From Thermoplasmata archaeon (lineage in GTDB: Archaea; Thermoplasmatota; Thermoplasmata; Thermoplasmatales; GCA-001856825), in contig JAKAUZ010000003.1 in NCBI GenBank assembly GCA_021817415.1, positions 124,001 through 188,000 of the forward strand: a stretch of DNA of 64,000 bases, written 5' to 3'. Each line of letters opens with the position of its first letter. Position 1 is the first letter of the stretch. Below the pieces are notes generated by a model. It made no database searches and had not been told where the DNA came from. It saw only the letters and a program-made list of their open reading frames with translations. Both the position numbers and the translations under genes were made by a program. This document shows positions 25,303-34,814 of the stretch, in pieces.

Positions 25303-27264
25303 ATGAACGATCCGAAACCCCTCTGGAAGCCCACTGAATCAAGTTGCGTCGAGTCAGAGATGATGAAATATCTGCACTGGGTGAATCAGAAATATGGCTA
25401 CGGTTTCAAAGGGTATGAAGACATGCGAAAGTGGTCTGTGGATAAAATTGAAGAATTCTGGGGAAGTTTATGGGATTATTTTGGGATTCTGCACGAAAAG
25501 GAGTATGATTCTGTTCTCAGGGGAAACGAAATTGTGGGCAGTAAATGGTTCAGTGGTGCCCACCTTAATTATTCAAGAAATGTGATGGAACTTGGAAAAC
25601 AGGAAGCTGCAGTTCTGGCAATGGATGAGGATGGCAAAACAATAACGCTAACAAAGGACAGAATGATAGGGAATGTAGCCTCTTTGAGGAAATCTCTCAA
25701 AGAGATGGGGGTAAGGAAGGGAGACAGGATTGCATCCTTCTTGCCTAACGTTCCTGAAGCGATTGAATCCCTCATGGCCACAAACTCAATTGGTGCAATA
25801 TGGTCCAGTACTTCTCCAGATTTTGGATCGAAAGGGATCATCGACAGGTTCAAACAGATATCACCCAAGGTACTGATCGGAATTGATGGTTATTCCTATA
25901 ATGGCAAGAAATATGATAGGACTGGGGTGTTGAATGAAATACTGTCAGAAATAACAAGCATCGAACACGTAATCCTGCTGAACAGGTACGGATTTTCGAA
26001 AGAGAGAGGCAGATTCCTGGATTTCAATGAACTTACAAGATCCGCAACCAACATGGAGTATGAATCCCTCCCATTTGACCACCCGCTTTGGATATTATAC
26101 TCATCAGGTACCACTGGTCCTCCGAAAGCAATAGTTCAAAGCCAGGGGGGGATTCTTCTAGAACATCTTAAGCTCCTGAAACTGCACTATGACCTGAACG
26201 AAGGAAAAAGATTCTTCTGGTACACTACCACGGGCTGGATGATGTGGAATCTTGTTGCGTCATCAATTGTTACCGGTGCAACTTCAGTCTTGTACGATGG
26301 CAGTGCGACATTCCCGGACAATTACTTGATCTGGAAAATGGCGCAGGATGTCAAAATATCTTTCTTGGGTCTGAGCGCGGCCTTTCTAACTTTCTCAATG
26401 AAGGAGAAACTGAACATTAGGGATCATTTCAATCTCGAGAACCTCATTGCAATTGGGTCCACTGGGTCTCCATTGCCTCCGGAAGCATTCAGGTACGTAT
26501 ACGAACAGGTAAAAGAAAATGTGTGGCTAGCATCAATCAGCGGTGGAACTGATGTTTGCACTTCCTTCCTTGGAGGATGCCCCTGCATGCCGGTATATGA
26601 AGGAGAATTGCAGTGCATAAACCTCGGTGCGGATATTCACGCTCTGGACGAAGAAGGGAACGACCTTGTTGAAGTGATGGGAGAGATGGTTTTAAAAAAA
26701 CCGATGCCATCAATGCCGATTTATCTATGGGGGGATCCAAACTACGAAAAACTAAGGGAGACATACTTCAGCAGATATCCGGGGATATGGAGACACGGAG
26801 ACTGGATAGTACTGACCTCAAGAGGGTCGGCACAGATTCTAGGAAGGTCAGACTCCACCTTAAAGAGGAAAGGAATCAGGATTGGTACCGCCGAGATATA
26901 TCGAGTGGTAGATGAAATGGAGGAAGTCAAGGATAGTCTCATCGTGGGAATAGAGATCAAGGGTGGCGAATATTACATGCCATTATTCGTAGTACCTGCC
27001 AAAACATTGCCACCAGAAGAAATCAGGAAAAGGATCGTTAATAATATCAAGAAAAATCTGACCGGAAGGCACGTACCGGACGAAATAATTTTCGTAAAGG
27101 ACATACCCAGGACAATTAACGGAAAGAAAATGGAGGTGCCAATTAAGAAGATACTGATGGGTTTCCCTTTAAATAAGTCACTGAATATTGCCTCTATGGC
27201 AAACCCTTCATGTCTGGAGGAATATATGACCATAGCAGCGGAGGTACGGAAGAGGTTTGGTTGA
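25303..27264 (+). CDS. Acetoacetate-CoA ligase (acetoacetyl-CoA synthetase)
   Basis: A 653-residue ANL-superfamily enzyme activating acetoacetate with ATP and CoA. The N-terminus (WKPTESSCVESEMMKYL) and the block GGTDVCTSFLGGCPCMPVYEGELQ are particular to the acetoacetyl-CoA synthetase branch rather than acetyl-CoA synthetases. The P-loop is YSSGTTGPPKAIVQSQ near residue 266, and the C-terminal catalytic lysine is in RTINGKKMEVPIKK near residue 606. It could feed exogenous ketone bodies or amino-acid breakdown products into the mevalonate or acetyl-CoA pools. Stand-alone gene, 29 bases after the MBL gene. Confidence 0.9.
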   Translation: MNDPKPLWKPTESSCVESEMMKYLHWVNQKYGYGFKGYEDMRKWSVDKIEEFWGSLWDYFGILHEKEYDSVLRGNEIVGSKWFSGAHLNYSRNVMELGKQEAAVLAMDEDGKTITLTKDRMIGNVASLRKSLKEMGVRKGDRIASFLPNVPEAIESLMATNSIGAIWSSTSPDFGSKGIIDRFKQISPKVLIGIDGYSYNGKKYDRTGVLNEILSEITSIEHVILLNRYGFSKERGRFLDFNELTRSATNMEYESLPFDHPLWILYSSGTTGPPKAIVQSQGGILLEHLKLLKLHYDLNEGKRFFWYTTTGWMMWNLVASSIVTGATSVLYDGSATFPDNYLIWKMAQDVKISFLGLSAAFLTFSMKEKLNIRDHFNLENLIAIGSTGSPLPPEAFRYVYEQVKENVWLASISGGTDVCTSFLGGCPCMPVYEGELQCINLGADIHALDEEGNDLVEVMGEMVLKKPMPSMPIYLWGDPNYEKLRETYFSRYPGIWRHGDWIVLTSRGSAQILGRSDSTLKRKGIRIGTAEIYRVVDEMEEVKDSLIVGIEIKGGEYYMPLFVVPAKTLPPEEIRKRIVNNIKKNLTGRHVPDEIIFVKDIPRTINGKKMEVPIKKILMGFPLNKSLNIASMANPSCLEEYMTIAAEVRKRFG

Positions 27265-27324
27265 ACCTGTTTGTATGGAATGTAAGGAACGCAACATTTC
27301 TATATCCATGAATAATATTATGCA

Positions 27325-27792
27325 ATGGCATTAAAAATTATCATAAATTCATTTGAGGAAGGAAAAGAGATTCCGAGAAAATTCACCTGTGACGGGGTAG
27401 ATTATTCTCCAGCAATAACGTGGGAAAATCTGCCCGCAGAGACGAAATCAATTGCTCTGATAGTTGACGATCCCGACGCCCCGGTTGGAGATTTTGTCCA
27501 CTGGGTAATTTACAATGTAGGCCCGAAGCAAGGAAGTCTTCCAGAAAATGTTCAAAAGACTGAGACGCTGCCAGATGGCATTATTCAGGGGAGGAACGAC
27601 TTCGGCAGTTTCGGGTACAACGGTCCATGCCCGCCTAAGGGACACGGTTTTCACAGATATTATTTTACACTTTATGCACTGTCAGTAGCTGAAATACCAA
27701 GAAGAAGGCTCTCAAAGGATGGACTCCTAGAGCTAATGAATGGAAATATAATTGAAAAGGACTCCAAAATGGGAGTCTACAGAAGAGTTTAG
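27325..27792 (+). CDS. YbhB/YbcL (PEBP) family protein
   Basis: A 155-residue phosphatidylethanolamine-binding-protein-like domain. The signatures DPDAPVGDFVHWVIYN near residue 48 and GPCPPKGHGFHRYYFTLYAL near residue 95 form the anion-binding pocket. In eukaryotes the fold regulates kinases; in prokaryotes no function is settled. Its stop overlaps by four bases the converging ferritin-VIT gene. Confidence 0.9.
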   Translation: MALKIIINSFEEGKEIPRKFTCDGVDYSPAITWENLPAETKSIALIVDDPDAPVGDFVHWVIYNVGPKQGSLPENVQKTETLPDGIIQGRNDFGSFGYNGPCPPKGHGFHRYYFTLYALSVAEIPRRRLSKDGLLELMNGNIIEKDSKMGVYRRV

Positions 27793-28694
27793 AGAATATT
27801 GCCTACAAAGTGGTGAACTACCAGCCCAATTATAAATGTGGCAATAAACCCGATTACGACAAGTGCCACTGAGGTGGAAACATCCTTCCTCAAGTTTCCA
27901 TAAGAGGATATTGAAATTACGGAAGCAGCAACCATGTCCACAATGATAGTAAGTATCACTGCCAGAATCAGTGCTACGTATTTAGCCAGGAATACAAATG
28001 GAATTATGGGAAAAATGGAACCGATAATATAGAATAAGGCAGTGTTCCTGGCTGCATGGATAGAAGTATAGTCTCCTTCGCCTTTATTAAGCTGTATCTT
28101 GGCCCTCTCCGACAGGAAAGCCCCAATAGTCATTGAAATCATCCCAGATATCGCAAAGATAAGGCCTCCTATCAGGATATAAAAATTATTTGCAAGAACA
28201 TTCGTAAGTCCGGCAACTCCGGCCAAAACCTCTATCAATCCATCAGACATCCCGTAAATTGCATCGTGTGTCTTTTCTGCACTGAGGGAGAACTCCTCGC
28301 TCATCTTAATGAAGACGGCTTCGTGATTCTTCTCATCATTTATAATTTCATTGAGTCTTTTCTTCTTATCTTCATTGTTTTCTGATTTTGTGTATTCCAG
28401 ATAGTCCACTATTCCTTTTACCTCGGACTTCTCCAGGTAATTGATAACGAAAGAGATTCCGAAAATTGATTTTAAAAATTTCAGGTAGAAGACGCTGAAC
28501 TTTCTGATCTTCGGTACAGGTTCTCTCCCTGCGCTCCGTATTTCAGCTGCCCAGAATTCGGAATGAGATTTTTCAATTTCAGAAAGCTCCAACAGCTTGT
28601 TTTTCGTGTTCTCGTGTTTTTCATTTTGAGCGAGCTGTAGGTACAGAAACGAATCATTCACTTCTCCCTGATAGAAACTTTCTGGATCACTCAT
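27789..28694 (-). CDS. Ferritin-like domain fused to VIT1/CCC1 membrane transporter
   Basis: A 301-residue two-domain protein. Residues 1-140 are a ferritin-like/rubrerythrin-type diiron four-helix domain with glutamates and histidines in place (ESFYQGEVNDS, LSEIEKSHSEF, EIINDEKNHEAVF). Residues 145-301 are a VIT1/CCC1 transporter with AIYGMSDGLIEVLAGVAGL and about five membrane segments. This architecture is that of the membrane-bound ferritin MbfA, an iron exporter in bacteria. It would oxidise or sense Fe2+ and move iron across the membrane, sensible for an organism of iron-rich acid water. Confidence 0.88.
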   Translation of the reverse strand: MSDPESFYQGEVNDSFLYLQLAQNEKHENTKNKLLELSEIEKSHSEFWAAEIRSAGREPVPKIRKFSVFYLKFLKSIFGISFVINYLEKSEVKGIVDYLEYTKSENNEDKKKRLNEIINDEKNHEAVFIKMSEEFSLSAEKTHDAIYGMSDGLIEVLAGVAGLTNVLANNFYILIGGLIFAISGMISMTIGAFLSERAKIQLNKGEGDYTSIHAARNTALFYIIGSIFPIIPFVFLAKYVALILAVILTIIVDMVAASVISISSYGNLRKDVSTSVALVVIGFIATFIIGLVVHHFVGNIL

Positions 28695-28844
28695 TGATTA
28701 TTATAAGGAATACGCTTAATAAAGATTGTTGGTTACTCTATCACGACCAGGAGACGCAGCAACTGAGATCCAATATACAAGGAGAGCCCAAAACTCCCCA
28801 TAAAAAGGTTATATTGTTTCAAGCCATATGGGAAAGTGAGTGCC

Positions 28845-30164
28845 ATGGCAAAGAATGTACTTATTATGGGTGCTGCAGGAAGGGACTTCCACAACTTCAA
28901 TGTATTCTTCAAGGACAGGGATGAATACAAGGTGGTTGCTTTTACTGCAACTCAAATACCCAATATTGAAGGAAGGGTCTATCCAAAGGAACTGGCCGGG
29001 AAGAACTATCCGAAAGGGATACCGATCTATCCGGAAGCGGATCTAACCAAACTGATCAAGGAAAATCACATCGATCTGGTTGTATTTTCCTACTCTGATG
29101 TCAACCACGAATACGTTATGCACAAGGGGTCAGAAGTCCTCGCTGCGGGTGCTAACTATCTTCTGCTTGGACCTAGGGATACACAGATAAAAAGCAGAAA
29201 GCCAGTAATATCAATATGTGCAGTGAGAACAGGATCGGGCAAGTCGCAAACGACCAGGAGGGTCGTTGAGATCTTGAAGAACAACGGGAAGAAGGTAGCT
29301 GTCATCCGACACCCTATGCCTTACGGGAATCTGGTAGAGCAGAGAGTACAGAGATTCGCTACAATGGAAGACCTTGACAGACAGAAATGTACCATCGAAG
29401 AAAGGGAGGAGTACGAACCTCACATAAAGAAAGGAGTGATAGTATATGCCGGAGTGGACTATGAAGGCATTATCAGGCAGGCAGAGCAGGAGGCAGACAT
29501 CATACTCTGGGATGGAGGTAACAATGACTTCTCGTTCTACAAAAGTGATCTTCAGATTGTAGTCGTGGATCCACACCGCCCGGGACACGAGATCAGATAT
29601 CACCCAGGGGAGGTCAATTTAAGAACTGCAGATGTCATCGTTATAAACAAGGAAGAGACAGCAGAACTTGAGAATATCAACATAGTCAGGGAAAATATCA
29701 GGAAATACAATCCTAATGCCATAGTCATAGACGGGGCATCACCATTCTTCTCAACAGAATCTAACCTGATAAGGGGAAAGAGAGTGCTGGCAATAGAGGA
29801 TGGACCAACGCTTACGCACGGCGAGATGAGTTATGGCGCTGCAGTCCTGTTTTCGCTCAAGTATGGAGCATCAGAACTGGTCGATTCAAAGGAGTATGCC
29901 AGGGGAACAATCAAAGGAGTCTATGAAAAATACAAGCAAATCCACAATTATCTGCCTGCAATGGGGTATTCCCCCGAGCAGGTAAAGGATCTAGAGGCAA
30001 CAATAAACAGCACTCCTGCCGATTATGTCGTATCTGGTACACCAATTGACCTTGCGAGACTTGTCAAGTTGAACAAACCACTGATAACCGTTAAGTATGA
30101 GCTACAGGAAATTGGTAAACCAGACCTGACGGAAATCATTGGCGAGTTTCTGAAGAAGCATTAG
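28845..30164 (+). CDS. Cyclic 2,3-diphosphoglycerate synthetase-like P-loop GTPase (COG2403 type)
   Basis: A 439-residue protein beginning MAKNVLIMGAAGRDFHNFN, typical of the family annotated as cyclic 2,3-DPG synthetase or predicted GTPase. An N-terminal Rossmann-like domain (1-125) precedes a P-loop ATVRTGSGKSQTTR-type motif (AVRTGSGKSQTTR near residue 130) and a central domain with ILWDGGNNDFSF and VINKEETAE. True cDPG synthesis is known only from some hyperthermophilic methanogens, so the substrate here is uncertain. I prefer the ATG at 28845; a GTG at 28836 is possible. Its 3' end overlaps the converging SRP19 gene by 29 bases. Confidence 0.82.
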   Translation: MAKNVLIMGAAGRDFHNFNVFFKDRDEYKVVAFTATQIPNIEGRVYPKELAGKNYPKGIPIYPEADLTKLIKENHIDLVVFSYSDVNHEYVMHKGSEVLAAGANYLLLGPRDTQIKSRKPVISICAVRTGSGKSQTTRRVVEILKNNGKKVAVIRHPMPYGNLVEQRVQRFATMEDLDRQKCTIEEREEYEPHIKKGVIVYAGVDYEGIIRQAEQEADIILWDGGNNDFSFYKSDLQIVVVDPHRPGHEIRYHPGEVNLRTADVIVINKEETAELENINIVRENIRKYNPNAIVIDGASPFFSTESNLIRGKRVLAIEDGPTLTHGEMSYGAAVLFSLKYGASELVDSKEYARGTIKGVYEKYKQIHNYLPAMGYSPEQVKDLEATINSTPADYVVSGTPIDLARLVKLNKPLITVKYELQEIGKPDLTEIIGEFLKKH

Positions 30165-30399
30165 ACGCCTGAATCATTCTTTTAATTAATTTTTCTTTGC
30201 TTTCATTCCACTCTACTTCATAGAATTTTTCCTTCTTGTAAGGCGATTTCGGGTAGTGGCCCTCTTTGACCTCGTGACTTAGCCCAAGAGAATTCAGGAT
30301 CTCAAGTATCCTGTCCTTCTGGAATCCTTTCTTTACTCTTCTTCCGTATTTTCTGGAAAGAGAAGAATCGAAATAACTTTCCCAGATTATTCTCTTCAT
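30136..30399 (-). CDS. srp19: Signal recognition particle 19 kDa protein
   Basis: An 87-residue SRP19 beginning MKRIIWESYFDSSLSRKYGRRV, with the RNA-binding RRVKKGF and the later HYPKSPYKKEKF loop. It binds helices 6 and 8 of SRP RNA (encoded at 51746) and helps SRP54 assemble. It overlaps the upstream S8e gene by four bases and the converging GTPase gene by 29 bases. Confidence 0.92.
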   Translation of the reverse strand: MKRIIWESYFDSSLSRKYGRRVKKGFQKDRILEILNSLGLSHEVKEGHYPKSPYKKEKFYEVEWNESKEKLIKRMIQASNASSETRQ

Positions 30400-30779
30400 T
30401 TCTTTATGAGGATTGCGTTAATCTGGCCATCTTGCCCAGGTCTCGAAGTAACTCTGGCCAGGCCCAGTTCAGTTTCAAGGATGGCACCCTTGGTTATTAC
30501 GTTTCTCTGAGCAAAGTGCGGATCTGCAATATTTTCCTTCACGTTTGTTATCTTGACTTTCTTCGTCTTTTTTTCATCTGGGATAGTGACATTCACGAAT
30601 TCAGCACTCAAAAGAAATTGCTTGGAATTTCCTCCAATTCCCTTGATTATCTTTCTCTTTTCCTTTCCAAAAACAGTATTAGTTGGTTCTCTTCCCAATT
30701 CGTATCTCATTTTATGCCTATTTTTCCTTAATATCCCACCACTGATTTTCACTCTTCCTTTACCATGATATATAGCCAT
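30396..30779 (-). CDS. rps8e: Small-subunit ribosomal protein S8e
   Basis: A 127-residue S8e with the expected features: KISGGILRKNRHKMRYELGREP near the start, NVKENIADPHFAQRNVITKGAILET in the middle and RVTSRPGQDGQINAILI at the end. The archaeal form lacks the long eukaryotic insertion. The ATGA overlap with srp19 puts a ribosomal and an SRP protein in one operon. Confidence 0.95.
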   Translation of the reverse strand: MAIYHGKGRVKISGGILRKNRHKMRYELGREPTNTVFGKEKRKIIKGIGGNSKQFLLSAEFVNVTIPDEKKTKKVKITNVKENIADPHFAQRNVITKGAILETELGLARVTSRPGQDGQINAILIKK

Positions 30780-30823
30780 TGTAAAAAGTGAATAAGAAAA
30801 AAGTAATTAAATTTTTACTTAAA

Positions 30824-31975
30824 TCAGCGTTTGTTTAGGGGTACGTACGGAACATCTAGGGGGCCATTGTAGAATTCCAGTGGTCTGAATAGTTTATTGT
30901 TGTTCCAATACTCAACGACATGGGAACCCCAGCCAGACATTCTCGAGGCCACGAATATGGGTGTGAACATCTCACCCTCAATTCCCAGGGACCTGTACAG
31001 AGGTCCGGAAAAGAAATCTATATTTGGCCATATTCCCTTGTTCTTCCCAAGTTTTTCTATCATCAGTTTCTCTGCCCTCAGTGCAATCTGGAGGAGCTTC
31101 TTCACTTCCTCAGTCGGATTGTTGTTCATCTGGTCTTCCAGATATTTTCTTACAATCTTCGCCCTTGGGTCATAAACTTTGTAGACCCTATGCCCAAATC
31201 CCATGATTCTCTGCTTTCCTTCAAGAGCGTCTTCAATATATTTCTCCGTGTTGTCCGGATGACCAATTGCCTGCATCATTTTCAAGGCCGCCTCATCTGC
31301 ACCTCCATGAAGTGGTCCCTTGAGAGTCCCAATTCCAGTGGTTGTTGCCGCATAGATGTCTGCTAGAGTGGATGCAGTTACAAGCACTGAGAAGGTGGAA
31401 GCATTAGTGCTGTGCTCTGCGTGCAGAATGAACATCAGGTCAATCAATTTTTCTTCCGTTTTGCTTGGCTTCTTCCCAGTGAGCATATAGAGGAAGTTGG
31501 CAGAATGTCCTAACGTCTTATCTGGAGGAATGTAATCGCGTCCTTCTCTAAATCTTCCCGTTGCTGCAGCTATTGAGGATAGCTTGGAAATCAGAGTTAT
31601 GACTTTATCGATCGTCGCCTCTCTATCCTTATTATTCAGGTCCTTGTCATACATTGCAAGCATCGATGCTGCTGTCCTCATCACGTCCATAGGATGGCTC
31701 GTTCTGGCCATCTGTCTTATAACCTCCAGGACTTCTTTCGGTACTTCTCTCCTATCTTTCAGTTTTCTGTTAAATTCTTCAAACTCCGTCTTGTTAGGAA
31801 GTTTTCCGTATAGCAGTAGGTAAGATACTTCTTCGAAATCAGAATTTGCCGCTAGGTCTTCTATGGTATACCCTCTGTACCACAGTTTCCCATTTTGTCC
31901 ATCGACTTTCGAAATCGCACTTTCGTCTACATAGATCCCTTCAAGACCAAAATTTATAACTGGTTTTTCGGTCAT
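30824..31975 (-). CDS. gltA: Citrate synthase
   Basis: A 383-residue type I/II archaeal citrate synthase joining oxaloacetate and acetyl-CoA. Catalytic histidines are visible in LHAEHSTNAST near residue 190 and GFGHRVYKVYDPRA near residue 258, with GPLHGGADEA near residue 224. The short length is normal for Thermoplasma-type dimeric enzymes. 2-methylcitrate activity cannot be excluded on sequence alone. It stands alone, 44 bases from S8e, with its own promoter region upstream (31976-32010). Confidence 0.95.
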   Translation of the reverse strand: MTEKPVINFGLEGIYVDESAISKVDGQNGKLWYRGYTIEDLAANSDFEEVSYLLLYGKLPNKTEFEEFNRKLKDRREVPKEVLEVIRQMARTSHPMDVMRTAASMLAMYDKDLNNKDREATIDKVITLISKLSSIAAATGRFREGRDYIPPDKTLGHSANFLYMLTGKKPSKTEEKLIDLMFILHAEHSTNASTFSVLVTASTLADIYAATTTGIGTLKGPLHGGADEAALKMMQAIGHPDNTEKYIEDALEGKQRIMGFGHRVYKVYDPRAKIVRKYLEDQMNNNPTEEVKKLLQIALRAEKLMIEKLGKNKGIWPNIDFFSGPLYRSLGIEGEMFTPIFVASRMSGWGSHVVEYWNNNKLFRPLEFYNGPLDVPYVPLNKR

Positions 31976-32181
31976 GGATATGAATCCGTTCCATTTATGT
32001 AAGAGTTTGGGTTGTATATTCTATTTAATCCATTTGATACAGGGAAGAAATTTCGTCTTTTGCTGACATTTGAAAACGGCAACAATGGCTTTTGATATAT
32101 TATGGAAACTTTAAGGAACGTTTGACTTGAATGTCTTCTTACTGTGGAAAATCCTTATTATTGTAATTAAATTATGAACGC

Positions 32182-33441
32182 ATGAAATATTTCCAGTTAT
32201 TTATCGTGATTGCAGTCATCCTAGTCATGATCTCAATATTACCGACTGGCAATTCTTCTTCGAAGGCCGTAGTGATAATAAATTTCAACTACGCAGTGGA
32301 CCCCGGGGCGCAGGATTATTTCCAATCCTCCCTGCAGTTTGCTCAATCCAGTGGTGATCCCGTAATTATCTTGATGAACACTCCTGGAGGATATCTTGCG
32401 AATGCTTACACAATAGTAAATTACATTATAAACTCGGAGAAGTACGTCAACGTGACTACTTACGTCCCAACCGGAGGAATGGCCGCCTCGGCAGGCTCAT
32501 ATATTGCAATGGCTTCTGATTACATTTACATGGCTAACGCGAGTTTCATAGGGCCTTCAAAACCATACGTTATAGGGGGCACGGCTTCTGAAACTCAACA
32601 CGTAGTGAATGGCTCAATAGGAGAAATGGAAACTTTGGCAATTCTGCACCATAGAAACGTGGCTGCCTCTGTTTCAATGGTCGAGAACAACACGGTATAC
32701 AATGCATCAACCGCCGCCTCACTTGGAGTGATAAATGGAATTGAAGGCAATCTATCATCCCTGATGATTAAATTGGGTTATCAGGGTATGCAGCAGATCC
32801 AGGCCTATGAAAGTCCAATTCAACAATTTGAATCTTTCATATCTGACTCGACGGTGGCTGCTTTCTTCATACTCATTGGGGCCGTCGCAATATTGCTGGA
32901 TATTTATCACGGGTCAATTATTCTGAGCGTCGCAGGAGTTGCTTCGCTTGCAATAGGATTTTGGGGATCGAGTCTTATCAGCTTCTATCCCGTTTCCCTG
33001 TTATTTATAATCATGGGTGTCGTGCTTATATTTCTCGAGATTAAGCTGGGACACGGACTTGCAATGGTAGGCGGGGTATCACTCGTCATAATAGGGAGTC
33101 TGATAATGCAGGAGGGAGTTTCATTTTCATCTAACGTGAGTTACCTCAATGGTACCAGTTACCTGATAATCGCGTTCGAGGCAACAGTAATTCCAATTGG
33201 AGCGTTGTACCTCATAGGACTGAGGAAAGCCGTGATGAAAAAACCGCCGAAAGTGGGGACAGAGAGGTTCATAGGGAAAAACGGGAAGGCAGTGACTGAT
33301 ATCACTCCTGGAAAAAAAGGAGTTGTAAATGTTTTGTCAGAGGAATGCTCAGCAATTTCAGATGAAGAAATAAAGAAGGGGGACGAAGTTACAGTCACTG
33401 AATATAGAGAAGGAACCCTTGTGGTCAGGAAATCTTCTTGA
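32182..33441 (+). CDS. NfeD-type membrane serine protease (long form), catalytic Lys apparently replaced
   Basis: A 419-residue protein. A signal/anchor (1-22) leads into a ClpP-like protease domain with NTPGGYLANAY near residue 66 and GGMAASAGSYIAMAS near residue 98; S103 matches the nucleophile. At the position of the general-base lysine of the Pyrococcus 1510 protease, my alignment by eye gives H140 (SETQHVVNGS). Four to five membrane segments (about 215-345) and a C-terminal NfeD OB-fold follow. These proteases act on stomatin tails, and an SPFH gene lies near on the other strand. It may be a pseudo-protease. Confidence 0.88.
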   Translation: MKYFQLFIVIAVILVMISILPTGNSSSKAVVIINFNYAVDPGAQDYFQSSLQFAQSSGDPVIILMNTPGGYLANAYTIVNYIINSEKYVNVTTYVPTGGMAASAGSYIAMASDYIYMANASFIGPSKPYVIGGTASETQHVVNGSIGEMETLAILHHRNVAASVSMVENNTVYNASTAASLGVINGIEGNLSSLMIKLGYQGMQQIQAYESPIQQFESFISDSTVAAFFILIGAVAILLDIYHGSIILSVAGVASLAIGFWGSSLISFYPVSLLFIIMGVVLIFLEIKLGHGLAMVGGVSLVIIGSLIMQEGVSFSSNVSYLNGTSYLIIAFEATVIPIGALYLIGLRKAVMKKPPKVGTERFIGKNGKAVTDITPGKKGVVNVLSEECSAISDEEIKKGDEVTVTEYREGTLVVRKSS

Positions 33442-33844
33442 CCTTCAGGGTTACCTTGTCTTCCATTACTCTAACCACCTCTACATTTTCGTTGTCCTTG
33501 GTATCAGAGTCGGAAATGAAACTCCACTCTTCACTTTCAATTTGGACTCCTCCTCTCTGACCAGCAGGTACTCCCTTGGTAACTCTTCCTACCTGCCCTA
33601 CAACGCTGTCTGGATGGAAATATCTCTTCCTAATGTTCTTCACATTCGTCAGCCTGAACCCAATCAGTAAAATAGCAAAAATTATGTAGAACAGTATTGA
33701 AAGTGCAAGGATTGATGGTTGCTGCTGCCCAGAGGCAAAATATTCTATCAGTAGGAAAGTGGAGAATATAAAAAGGATTAACAAAACAAAAAAAGTTCTG
33801 AACCCGTACTTTGCGGTCAGCGTTGTTTCGGATTTATTGCTCAT
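33425..33844 (-). CDS. Short NfeD-like membrane protein (OB-fold domain)
   Basis: A 139-residue protein with two hydrophobic segments (about 15-35 and 45-62) and a C-terminal OB-fold of the NfeD type (VVGQVGRVTKGVPAG, GGVQIESEEWSFIS, ENVEVVRVMEDKVTLKV). It is the usual short partner of SPFH proteins and lies 14 bases after the SPFH gene in the same operon. It overlaps the end of the converging long NfeD gene by 17 bases. Confidence 0.88.
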   Translation of the reverse strand: MSNKSETTLTAKYGFRTFFVLLILFIFSTFLLIEYFASGQQQPSILALSILFYIIFAILLIGFRLTNVKNIRKRYFHPDSVVGQVGRVTKGVPAGQRGGVQIESEEWSFISDSDTKDNENVEVVRVMEDKVTLKVKKIS

Positions 33845-33858
33845 TAGCTCCAGATTGT

Positions 33859-34767
33859 TTACTCATTATTTGAGCTTACGTTTTTCAGATTTTGAGTGAA
33901 TGGTCGGAGCATTTCAGTGAATTCCATAGGGATAATGTATTTCGTAGACGTCCCTGATCCAAGCGATTTCAACATGTCCAGATATTGCAAGGCCATTGTT
34001 TTCTGATCTATTTTGCTCGCTGCATTGAATATGGTAGTCAATGCAAGTGCGTACCCTTCAGCCCTTAACACTGCTGCCTGCCTGTCACCTTCAGCTCTCA
34101 AAATGGCTGATTGCTTATCGCCTTCAGCTACTGTCACAGTCGCCGCCTTCTTACCCTCTGCCTCTGTTACGACTGCTCTCCTTGATCTTTCTGCGCTCAT
34201 CTGAAGTATCATTGCGTCGGACACGTTCTTTGGAGGCAATATCTCCCTAATCTCTACGTTTGTGACTTTTACTCCCCACCTAGTCGTTACTTCATCTAGT
34301 TTTGTCCTCAGGATTGCATTTATGTTTTCCCTTTTGGAAAGAACTTCATCGAGTATTATGTCACCGATTACCGCTCTTAAGGTAGTGGTAGCAATTCCCA
34401 TTGCAGCACCTTCAAAATTTTGTACCTGTATTACTGAGTCAGATGCGTTGATAACCTTAAAGTAAATGATGAAGTCAATGTCCACAGGAGCATTATCCTT
34501 TGTAATGCACGTCTGGTGGGGAATTGTCAGGAATCTCTCTCTGAGATCTACTCGAACCGGTACATCTATAATCGGATAGATGAATACTATTCCAGGTCCC
34601 TTTTCTGCAAGGGCTCTTCCGAACCTGAACACTACAATTCTCTGATATTCCCTAACAATCTTGATGGAGTAGAATAGAAAAGCAAGGAGTATGATTGCTA
34701 CCAGAAACAGCAGGACATCCTGCCCTGCTCCCAACTGGAGGGGTATAGCACCAAATGGTAAATTCAT
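33859..34767 (-). CDS. SPFH/stomatin-family membrane protein
   Basis: A 302-residue stomatin-like protein: one N-terminal membrane segment (about 15-38), the SPFH/band-7 domain (EYQRIVVFRFGRALAEKGPGIVFIYP, VDLRERFLTIPHQTCITKDNAPV) and a coiled-coil C-terminus rich in Ala/Glu (AEGDKQSAILRAEGDRQAAV). It should oligomerise into cage-like membrane microdomains. The end PMEFTEMLRPF resembles the C-terminal segment recognised by the NfeD protease in Pyrococcus. Operon with the short NfeD protein. Confidence 0.93.
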   Translation of the reverse strand: MNLPFGAIPLQLGAGQDVLLFLVAIILLAFLFYSIKIVREYQRIVVFRFGRALAEKGPGIVFIYPIIDVPVRVDLRERFLTIPHQTCITKDNAPVDIDFIIYFKVINASDSVIQVQNFEGAAMGIATTTLRAVIGDIILDEVLSKRENINAILRTKLDEVTTRWGVKVTNVEIREILPPKNVSDAMILQMSAERSRRAVVTEAEGKKAATVTVAEGDKQSAILRAEGDRQAAVLRAEGYALALTTIFNAASKIDQKTMALQYLDMLKSLGSGTSTKYIIPMEFTEMLRPFTQNLKNVSSNNE

Positions 34768-34814
34768 ATATATCTATGTAAAATTAATACTTAAATATTG
34801 ACCAATTTTCTGGC

